From Rhodovastum sp963709085 (GTDB taxonomy: Bacteria; Pseudomonadota; Alphaproteobacteria; Acetobacterales; Acetobacteraceae), in the NCBI GenBank assembly GCA_963709085.1, contig CAVPVB010000007.1, forward strand, positions 1,798,001-1,862,000: a DNA stretch of 64,000 nt. Reading direction: 5' to 3'. The notes beneath the pieces are model-generated. The model made no database searches, was not told the origin of the DNA, and saw nothing but the letters and a program-made list of their open reading frames with translations. This document shows positions 34,397 through 41,672 of the stretch, piece by piece. The translations under genes were made by a program, and so were the position numbers. The first letter of the stretch is position 1. Each line of letters opens with the position of its first letter.

Positions 34397-35644
34397 ATGG
34401 CTACAATATATGTTAATCCGACGGCGAAAGCCGGTGGGAACGGCTCGAGTTCGAGCCCCTACAATTCCTGGTCTTCCGTCAAATTCAGCGCAGGAAACAC
34501 TTACCTGCAAGCGGCGGGGACAACCTACACCGGGACGCTAACCATCGGCGTCCAGGGTTCAGCCGCGCATCCAATTACGATTGGATCATACGGGGGCACT
34601 GCCCAGCCAATCATCAAGGGGGTGGTGAACTTCAGCGGTGCGGCCTATGCGACGCTGCAAGGATTTTCGGTAACGGGCAGCACAAGCGCCGGCGTTCTGA
34701 TCCAGAACAGCGGACATATCACGCTCAACTCTGACGTCATCACCAAAGACCAGATGGGCGTCTGGATAGGCAGCGGTGGCAGTTCTGCCGATACGATCAC
34801 AGGCTGCACAATTGTCAATAATACCACTATCGGTATTGCGGTGGACGATATTGGATCCGCAAGCGCTCAGAGCTCCATCACGAACAACACTGTTAGCTGG
34901 AACGGTACGGATGGAATCCAACTGGACGGTAATTACTTTACGGTCTCTGGCAACACAACGCAAGGTAATGGTGACGCGACCCAAGGTGCTGCCGGTATCC
35001 ATGTCTATACCGGCTCCGCGACCGAGGGATACGGCCAGCACAACACGATCCAAAACAACATCAGCATTGGCAATTATGACCTCACCGGTCCGGATGGCGA
35101 GGGGATCGACCTCGATCAGTGGACGAGTGGAAACACGGTGAGCGGGAATTTGTTCTACGACAACGAGGGCGCCGGGATCATGATTTTCGACAGCGCCAAG
35201 AATACGATAACCGATAACGTGCTGTTCGACAACGAACTTAACCCTGGCAACTCTCATCCTGATGCTGGCGAGATCGTGCTATCGCAGGCGCTGGGTCTGA
35301 CCGCGAATAACAAGATCAGTAGCAATGAGTTCCTTGGCGTCGACGCGTCCGCTGTCTATGTCGATGCTGTGAGCGCGGGTGATGCCAACACTTTCCAGTC
35401 GGATATACTGGAGAACATGGCCGGCGGCTCGATCTACGATTGGGCTGGGACCAGCGGAACCAGTCTCTCATTCTGGCAAGGTGTCGCAGGGTCAAGCAAC
35501 ACGTTCACGGGTGCTTCGGTCACCAATCCGTCCGGTATCACCGCCAGTTTCCTGTTCCCGACCGGCATGGTTGAGCCGATCAATGGTGTGAGTACGAGCC
35601 TGTATGGGTGGTCGCCGACTTATGGTCTGCTGGGGACGGCTTGA
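34397..35644 (+). CDS. right-handed parallel beta-helix repeat protein
   Basis: 415 residues. After MATIYVNPTAKAGGNGSSSS the protein has many PbH1-type turns (NNTTIGIAVDDIG, NGTDGIQLDGNYFTVSGN, GEGIDLDQWTSGNTVSGNLF, GAGIMIFDSAKNTITDNVLF), each ending a coil in Asn. This is the pectate-lyase/NosD superfamily solenoid, used by polysaccharide lyases, epimerases and surface adhesins. There is no signal peptide and no Ca-binding RTX repeat, so secretion, if any, would be non-classical or type I via the C-terminus. No catalytic set can be assigned. Codon use is less GC-rich than its neighbours and the gene stands alone in low-GC DNA, which suggests transfer. Confidence 0.85.
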   Translation: MATIYVNPTAKAGGNGSSSSPYNSWSSVKFSAGNTYLQAAGTTYTGTLTIGVQGSAAHPITIGSYGGTAQPIIKGVVNFSGAAYATLQGFSVTGSTSAGVLIQNSGHITLNSDVITKDQMGVWIGSGGSSADTITGCTIVNNTTIGIAVDDIGSASAQSSITNNTVSWNGTDGIQLDGNYFTVSGNTTQGNGDATQGAAGIHVYTGSATEGYGQHNTIQNNISIGNYDLTGPDGEGIDLDQWTSGNTVSGNLFYDNEGAGIMIFDSAKNTITDNVLFDNELNPGNSHPDAGEIVLSQALGLTANNKISSNEFLGVDASAVYVDAVSAGDANTFQSDILENMAGGSIYDWAGTSGTSLSFWQGVAGSSNTFTGASVTNPSGITASFLFPTGMVEPINGVSTSLYGWSPTYGLLGTA

Positions 35645-36078
35645 CGTAATGCCTGCACCGGCCGAGGGAAGCATTCTTCCTGGACTTGTCCTGACAGGCT
35701 TACCGCCCTTGGCCGGGCGGGGTTGCGTCAACCTTTGGCAATTGACGTCAGGTATAACCGCGTCCTCCGTCCGCAGGCCCCGCGGCGCGGGTATATCGGG
35801 GCGGTGATACAGCGGAGTGTGCAGCGCCGCCGAGCGGAGAACAGCCGCGGGAGGGATCTGGCTGGCGCGCCGGAGCGGGAAATGCTTTCCCGACAACGTG
35901 ACCAGTCACGCGGGTATCGTACCCTGGCCTGTGCCAACTGACGTCGCTATGTATTTTGAGCACGGTCAATGATATTATAATAAGAAATTACTTTGACTGC
36001 CGCCGATTAGGGGACATGCCGGGTTTGCGCGACTGTCCCTGTGCCCATGTTCCATTCAGACCATGAAGGCTCATTCCC
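35645..36078. other. intergenic region with a weak terminator and promoter-like sequences
   Basis: No gene recognised. A hairpin CCGCCC-TTGGCC-GGGCGG lies at 35703-35720, 59 bases past the beta-helix stop. Bases 35945-36000 are AT-rich and hold a -10-like TATAAT (35976-35981) about 100 bases before the lipoprotein gene, with only a weak -35. Confidence 0.45.
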
Positions 36079-36327
36079 ATGTCTCGCGGTATTTCAACAG
36101 CGTTGCTCGTCATCGGCTTTGGGTTGGCCGTGTCAGGATGTGGCTACAGCACCGGCGACCGTGCCGCCTCGGGCGGGTTGATCGGGGCCGGGGCGGGGGC
36201 GGCGATCGGCGGCCTGACGGGTGGCAGCGCGGTCACCGGCGCGTTGATCGGCGGGGCTGCCGGCGCGGTCGGCGGTGCGGTGACCAGCCCCAACGACGTC
36301 AATCTGGGCCGCCCGGCCTGGCGCTGA
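36079..36327 (+). CDS. glycine-zipper lipoprotein (YMGG type)
   Basis: 82 residues: lipobox VSGC with Cys21, then an almost pure Gly/Ala zipper, GGLIGAGAGAAIGGLTGGSA and TGALIGGAAGAVGGAVTS, ending NLGRPAWR. Glycine-zipper segments of this type insert in or line the outer membrane and are seen in SlyB/OsmB-like proteins. It is followed 60 bases later by a second small lipoprotein gene on the same strand. Role unknown, possibly envelope stress. Confidence 0.82.
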   Translation: MSRGISTALLVIGFGLAVSGCGYSTGDRAASGGLIGAGAGAAIGGLTGGSAVTGALIGGAAGAVGGAVTSPNDVNLGRPAWR

Positions 36328-36387
36328 TGCGTCTGGCGCGGTTCCGGACCCGGCACTCAACCAGCCTGCCGCAAAGGAATTCCTACC

Positions 36388-36540
36388 ATGCGCAAGACTC
36401 GCTCGATCGGCCTGACCCTTTTCGTCCTTCTGGCTGCCGTGCCTTTGCTCGGCGCCTGCCATACCACCGCCGGTGCTGGCGAAGACATCTCCGCCACCGG
36501 GAATGCGGTGACGCGCGGCGCCGAGAAGCTCACGCCATAG
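36388..36540 (+). CDS. entericidin A/B-family lipoprotein
   Basis: 50 residues, MRKTRSIGLTLFVLLAAVPL with lipobox LLGAC (Cys24), then HTTAGAGEDISATGNAVTRG and AEKLTP. The mature peptide GAGEDIxxxGNAV is the entericidin signature. In E. coli entericidins A and B are an antidote/bacteriolytic lipoprotein pair; here only one member is seen, beside a glycine-zipper lipoprotein. AAGGAATTCCTACC gives a ribosome-binding site before the ATG. Confidence 0.88.
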   Translation: MRKTRSIGLTLFVLLAAVPLLGACHTTAGAGEDISATGNAVTRGAEKLTP

Positions 36541-36576
36541 GCGGCCCCTCGCCGCGGCGCAGTCAACCAGACGCTG

Positions 36577-37542
36577 CTAGGCGGTGCCGTCCAGGGTGTG
36601 GGCGATGTCGGTCCGCACGCCGGGCGACCGCCGGTAGTATTGGTGGGAACTGGCGAGGTCGATCGCGTAGTCCCGGAAGTGGGAACAATCGACCATCCGG
36701 TAGCGGGCCGGCGGGAACCGAATTGTGTCGGACCGCCCGTGCGGCCCGTCCTGGCCCAGTCGCCGGGCGCCGAGGTTCACCGCCATGCTCAGCTTCAGCA
36801 CGGCATCCGCGTGGCTGAAATAGACCGAGATCCGTCCGGCCAGCCGGTCCAGGGCGCTGAGCCGGCCGGCGGGGCCGAAATCGAACGTGTTGTAGATTTC
36901 ATCGCCCGCCGCCAGTAGCGCCTCGTCGAACATCAGCGCGGCGCCGTTGCCGTGCACGAACCAGCTTTCGACCGCGGCCTGCAGCGCCCAGTTGCCCATG
37001 CTGTGCGCCAGCAGGAACGCGCGGTTTCCGGCGGCGCGGGCTTTGCTGATCACCGGCTCCAGGTTGGCGAAGAAGGTCATGATGTGCAGGCCGGACTGGC
37101 CGGCCATGGTCTGATCCCGCCGGTAGTCGGAATCCACGAAGGGCAGGCTGATCAACTGGCCCAGGGACGGCCAGGTGAAGGCGATGACGGTGGTGTCGGC
37201 GGCGGCCAGGCCGGATTGCGCCAGCCATTCCCGGTTGAACGCGGCCCGGGTGATGGCGTTGTCGAAGCTGTTGTCGAAACCGTGGATGAAGACGAGCAGG
37301 TTGCGGCCGGGATTGCCCAGGTCGGCGAGCGCCGGCTGGCTGAAGCCTCCCTGCTGGATGTCCTGGATCGTGGTGATCGACCCGGTGGTGTCGGCGGTCA
37401 GATTGCTGTTGTCGACGAACGCCGTCCCATAGGTCACCGCGGCCGGGTCCGAGGGGGCGACGATGCTGGTGCCGTAGCTTTGCCATTGTTCGGGCGCGCC
37501 GATGACGGCGCGGTTGGTCGCGAAATACACCGTCGTCGGCAT
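36577..37542 (-). CDS. alpha/beta hydrolase, DUF900 type
   Basis: 321-residue alpha/beta-hydrolase without signal peptide. MPTTVYFATNRAVIGAPEQW opens as in DUF900 proteins. LLVFIHGFDNSFDNAITRAA forms the oxyanion side, and LLAHSMGNWALQAAV is the nucleophile elbow (G-x-S-x-G variant AHSMG). FSHADAVLKLSM supplies the likely acid, and a late His (CSHFRDYA) completes the triad. It probably cleaves an ester or amide; substrate unknown. It stands alone, convergent with the entericidin gene. Confidence 0.88.
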   Translation of the reverse strand: MPTTVYFATNRAVIGAPEQWQSYGTSIVAPSDPAAVTYGTAFVDNSNLTADTTGSITTIQDIQQGGFSQPALADLGNPGRNLLVFIHGFDNSFDNAITRAAFNREWLAQSGLAAADTTVIAFTWPSLGQLISLPFVDSDYRRDQTMAGQSGLHIMTFFANLEPVISKARAAGNRAFLLAHSMGNWALQAAVESWFVHGNGAALMFDEALLAAGDEIYNTFDFGPAGRLSALDRLAGRISVYFSHADAVLKLSMAVNLGARRLGQDGPHGRSDTIRFPPARYRMVDCSHFRDYAIDLASSHQYYRRSPGVRTDIAHTLDGTA

Positions 37543-37764
37543 TTTTCACCTCCCGGCTTCAAAACGCTTTCATACCGGTGCGGTGGCCGCGGCGGGAGAG
37601 GCCGCCAGGGGCGGTCACGGGATGATGAACGGGGGCGAGAACCGTAAACATTCTGGCAACATTCCGGGCGTTACCCTGCATGGCCCTTGCAGCCTCTGCG
37701 TTCATGCCGGCGGCTCGGTTGCCGATGTCCTCCCGGCAATCCAGGGCAACAGGAGATGAGGGTC

Positions 37765-40464
37765 ATGTTCTCGGGCCTGTCCCGGTCGAGCCGTCATCTG
37801 ACGGCCGTGGTGGCCATGCTGATTTGCTGCGCGATGGCCGCCGCCGTCGTCGCGGCCATTGATCTGCACGCGCAAGCGCGCGATCGGGCCGGCCGCGACA
37901 CCGAGCGGCTCGCCGTCGTGCTGGCGGAGCAGTCGTCGCGCCTGCTGGCGGCGGTGGACAGTGCGCTGTCCGACATCGACCGGCGCATGGGTCTGTGGCG
38001 CCTGAACACGCCGGCGCAGTTTCGCGCTGTCATGGGCCGGGACGTGATCCATCCGGACCTGGCTTCCCACGTCTCCGCGTTGCCGCAAGTTGACGCGATT
38101 GCCGTTCTTGGCGCCGACGGCGAGATCGTCAACTCCAGCCGCTCCTGGCCACCGCTGCCGATCGCGTTTGGCGACCGCGCCTATTTCCGGGCGATACGGG
38201 ACTCCGGTTCTGCGGTGTGGACGATCACCGAACCGATCATCAGCCGCGTCACCGGAAACCGGATGGTGTTCGTGCTGCGGCGTATCGCCGCGCCGGATGG
38301 CACCTTCCTGGGGGTGCTGTTGGCCGCCATACGGCTGAAATACCTGGAAGATTTCTATGCCGCCATCAACCTGCCGAACGGCATGGGCATTTCTTTGCTC
38401 CGTCGTGACGGTCTGGTGCTCACCGGCTCCCCCTCGGGTCGCAAGCTGAACAGGAAAATCATGCCAGCGGCATCGGCATGGTTTCCAACCGTGGCGGCTG
38501 GCGGCGGCGATTACTGGAGCCCGGGCTGGCTGGACGGTCAGCCGCGCCTGGTCAGTGTGCGCCCGGTTCCGGGCTTTCCCGTCGTGATTGACGTGAGCAC
38601 GACTCAAAGCGCGATCTATGCGAACTGGCAGCGCCAGGGGGTGGCGATCGCCGTCGGTTCAATCTGCGTCTCGCTGTGCCTGCTGCTGCTGCTGCGTGCG
38701 CTGGTGGCGCAGTTCGGCCGCCTGGAGGCGACGGAGGGGGCGCTGCGGAAGAAATCCGTGCTGCTTGAGACCACGCTGGCGAACATGGATCAGGGGCTCC
38801 TGATGATCACCGCCGAGCACACCATCGGCGTGTTCAACGAGCGCGCCATGCAGTTGCTCGATCTGCCGGCGGAGCTGGTACGCGAGGGCGTTCCGTTCGA
38901 CGCGGTGCTGGACTGCCAGCGCGGTCGCGGCGAGTTCATCGACCAGGGCGACGCATTCGCGGCATTGGTCGAGCAGGGGGGCGTCGTCGATTATCCGAAC
39001 GTTTACGAACGGCGCCGCGCCGACGGAACCGTGCTTGAAATCCGCAGCATTCCGCTGACCGATGGCGGAATGGTGCGGACCTACACCGACATCACCCAGC
39101 GGGCGAAGGCCGAGGAGCGTGTTCTCCACGCGGCCCAGCATGACGTTCTGACCTCCCTGCCGAACCGCGCCATTTTCACCCAGCGGCTCGAGGCGGCGAT
39201 ATCCGGTGCCAGGAACGCCGGGATGGGCGTGGCGGTGCTGTTCCTCGACCTGGACCGCTTCAAGCTGGTCAACGACACGCTCGGCCATGCGGCGGGGGAC
39301 CAATTGCTGCAACAGGTCGCGCATCGCATGCAGGGGGCGGTGCGCGAGCGCGACACGCTCGCCCGCATGGGGGGCGACGAATTCGCCCTGGTCATGCCCG
39401 ACATGCGCGGTCCCGAGGCGGCGCTTGCCATCGCCCGGCGCATGCACGAGTCGGTGCGCGCACCCTATTCGTTGCCGCAGGGCACGGCATCCGTTGGCGC
39501 GTCGATCGGCATCTCCTGCTACCCCGGCGACGGCGGCAGCGCCGAGGAATTGCTGCATCATGCCGACCTCGCGCTGTACCGGGCCAAGGCCGGTGGCCGC
39601 GACATGTGCTGCGTGTTCGATACCGGGCTCGATTCCCATGAACATGAAGGTCGGGTGCTGGAGAACGCCCTGAAGACCGGCTTGCAGGAGGAGCAGTTCG
39701 CGCTCGTCTATCAGCCGATCTGGGACATCCGGGTCCAGCGGATCGTGGGGGCGGAGGCGCTGGTGCGCTGGCACCATCCGCTGAAGGGGATCATTTCCCC
39801 CGCCGACTTCATCCCGCTGGCCGAGCGGACCGGGCTGATCGTCGAGCTCGGCCGTTGGGTGATGGAGACGGCTTGCCGCGAAGCGGTCAGCTGGGCGTTC
39901 CCGATCTGCATTTCGGTGAATGTGGCCCCCGCGCAACTGCGCCGCCCCGCCTTCGTCGATGAGGTGCGTGACCTGCTGGCGGTAACGGCGCTGCCGCCGT
40001 CACGTCTGAAGCTGGAGATTACCGAGAGCCAGTTGTTGGAGGAGACGGCGGAGATGTTCGCCACCCTGACCGCGCTGCGTGAGCTTGGGGTGCGGCTTTC
40101 GCTCGATGATTTCGGTACCGGCTATTCCAGCCTCAGCGCCCTGCGCTCGTTCCCCATTACCGATGTCAAGATCGATCGCGGTTTTACGCTGGGGATGGTG
40201 CACGACGAGCGTTCGCGGGGTCTGGTCGGGTCGATATTGCAGGTCTGCCGCGTGCTGAATCTGGAATGCGTGGCCGAGGGTGTGGAGACGCAGGAGCAGT
40301 TGACGTTGCTGCAGAGCATGGGGTGCACCCATGCGCAGGGCTACCTGATCGGTCGCCCGGAGCCGCCCGTGACGATTCGCCGCACGCTGTGGCGGCTCGC
40401 CGCCGATGAGCGGCAGGAGCCGCCGGATGACCCGTCCGACGCTGTGGCCGTGATCGCCGGCTGA
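37765..40464 (+). CDS. membrane-bound GGDEF-EAL cyclic-di-GMP enzyme
   Basis: 899 residues. Order: TM helix (about 13-33), periplasmic dCache-like sensor (35-285), second TM helix (about 290-314), a PAS-like domain (LLETTLANMDQGLLMITAEH), then GGDEF and EAL domains. GGDEF (536-540, RMGGDEFALV) is intact, with an RxxD inhibitory site five residues earlier (RERD, 527-530). The EAL domain keeps EALVRW (664-666), DDFGTGYSSL, KIDRGF and AEGVET, so both synthesis and breakdown of c-di-GMP are possible. The start is ATG 37765 because AGGAG lies nine bases before it; the ATG at 37756 overlaps that site. First gene of an apparent operon with a binding protein and an MCP-PilZ receptor. Confidence 0.93.
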   Translation: MFSGLSRSSRHLTAVVAMLICCAMAAAVVAAIDLHAQARDRAGRDTERLAVVLAEQSSRLLAAVDSALSDIDRRMGLWRLNTPAQFRAVMGRDVIHPDLASHVSALPQVDAIAVLGADGEIVNSSRSWPPLPIAFGDRAYFRAIRDSGSAVWTITEPIISRVTGNRMVFVLRRIAAPDGTFLGVLLAAIRLKYLEDFYAAINLPNGMGISLLRRDGLVLTGSPSGRKLNRKIMPAASAWFPTVAAGGGDYWSPGWLDGQPRLVSVRPVPGFPVVIDVSTTQSAIYANWQRQGVAIAVGSICVSLCLLLLLRALVAQFGRLEATEGALRKKSVLLETTLANMDQGLLMITAEHTIGVFNERAMQLLDLPAELVREGVPFDAVLDCQRGRGEFIDQGDAFAALVEQGGVVDYPNVYERRRADGTVLEIRSIPLTDGGMVRTYTDITQRAKAEERVLHAAQHDVLTSLPNRAIFTQRLEAAISGARNAGMGVAVLFLDLDRFKLVNDTLGHAAGDQLLQQVAHRMQGAVRERDTLARMGGDEFALVMPDMRGPEAALAIARRMHESVRAPYSLPQGTASVGASIGISCYPGDGGSAEELLHHADLALYRAKAGGRDMCCVFDTGLDSHEHEGRVLENALKTGLQEEQFALVYQPIWDIRVQRIVGAEALVRWHHPLKGIISPADFIPLAERTGLIVELGRWVMETACREAVSWAFPICISVNVAPAQLRRPAFVDEVRDLLAVTALPPSRLKLEITESQLLEETAEMFATLTALRELGVRLSLDDFGTGYSSLSALRSFPITDVKIDRGFTLGMVHDERSRGLVGSILQVCRVLNLECVAEGVETQEQLTLLQSMGCTHAQGYLIGRPEPPVTIRRTLWRLAADERQEPPDDPSDAVAVIAG

Positions 40465-40577
40465 TTCATCGCCGCGTGCAGCCCGCGCCTTGCGGCTGAC
40501 GCGTCGCGGCGGCCGGGGCCGGCGCCGTTGGTGAACGCTGCCATTCGTCAACGGTCTGGCAACATTCCAAAGTGACA

Positions 40578-41633
40578 ATGCAACTACTTTACCGCCTTCG
40601 CCCGCACATGGGGAAAACTGCCAAAATGCTCTGTCGTCGGAATATTCTCCTTGCCGGGGCCGCGCTTGCGGCCGGCGGCGTCAGCGGCCAGATCATCGCG
40701 GCGCCGGCCATTGCGGCGCCGGCCAAGGTACGCAAGCTGCGTCTGGGCTATCTGCTTCCCCCCGACTCCCAGCTCGGCGCCGGCGCCACCGCCATGGCCG
40801 AGGAGGTTGGCCGGCGCACCGGCGGACGCATCCAGATCCAGCAATTCCCGGATGCCTCCCTCGGCGGCGAGGTCGAGATGCTGAAGGGGGTGCAGCTCGG
40901 TACCATCGACCTTGCCTTCATCACCGGCGCCCCGCTGCCGAGCATCCTGCCGGAGGTGGGCATCCTCAACATTCCCTTCCTCTTCAACGGTCCCGCCCAC
41001 GCCCATGCGGTGCTGGACGGGCCGATCGGCGACTCCTACCTGCAACTCCTGTCCGGCAAGGAGCTTGTCGCGTTGGCCTGGGGGGAGAATGGGACACGCC
41101 ACATTACCAACTCGAAGCACCCGATCGCGGCGCCGGACGATCTCAAGGGGCTGAAGCTGCGCCTGCCGCAATCGCCGGTCATGCTGATCGGCTTTCGCGC
41201 GCTCGGGGCGGAGGCCAGCCCGCTGCCGTTCCCGCAGCTTTATGGCGCGCTGCAGGCCGGGGTGTTCGACGGGCAGGAGAATCCAATCGCCACCATCCGC
41301 TCGGCGAAGTTCGCCCAGGTGCAGAAATTCCTGACCCTGAGCGGGCACGTTTACGACCCGGCGGTGATCGTCATGTCATCGGATGCGCATGACGATTTCC
41401 CGGCCGAGGACCAGGCGATCATCCGTGACGCCGCGAAGACCGCCGCACGCGTGTCACGCGAATACGCGGCCGCGGCCGATGTCAGCGGTGTGGCCGCGCT
41501 GCAGCAGGCGGGCATGCAGGTGCTGGCCGGCATCGATCGCGCCCGCTTCATCGCTTCCATGGAATCGGCCGCACCGGAGTACGACAGGATGTTCGGCCGG
41601 CAGCGGATCGAGCAGATCCGGCAGGCCGCCTGA
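40578..41633 (+). CDS. TRAP-type (DctP family) periplasmic solute-binding protein
   Basis: About 351 residues. A twin-arginine-like signal (MLCRRNILLAGAALAAGG) precedes a DctP fold: RLGYLLPPDSQLGAGATAMA, EVGRRTGGRIQIQQFPDASL, GGEVEMLKGVQLGTIDLAFI, LPFPQLYGALQAGVFDGQEN and NPIATIRSAKF. The conserved Arg that binds the ligand carboxylate is plausibly in LKLRLPQSPV. No DctQ or DctM membrane subunits are encoded nearby. It lies between a GGDEF-EAL gene (113 bases upstream) and an MCP gene (39 bases downstream), which suggests a sensing role. The start is uncertain: ATG 40578, GTG 40572 and ATG 40608 are in frame. Confidence 0.9.
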   Translation: MQLLYRLRPHMGKTAKMLCRRNILLAGAALAAGGVSGQIIAAPAIAAPAKVRKLRLGYLLPPDSQLGAGATAMAEEVGRRTGGRIQIQQFPDASLGGEVEMLKGVQLGTIDLAFITGAPLPSILPEVGILNIPFLFNGPAHAHAVLDGPIGDSYLQLLSGKELVALAWGENGTRHITNSKHPIAAPDDLKGLKLRLPQSPVMLIGFRALGAEASPLPFPQLYGALQAGVFDGQENPIATIRSAKFAQVQKFLTLSGHVYDPAVIVMSSDAHDDFPAEDQAIIRDAAKTAARVSREYAAAADVSGVAALQQAGMQVLAGIDRARFIASMESAAPEYDRMFGRQRIEQIRQAA

Positions 41634-41672
41634 CCGTTTCAGCCGGCCCGTTTTTCAGAGGCGAGGATTGCA

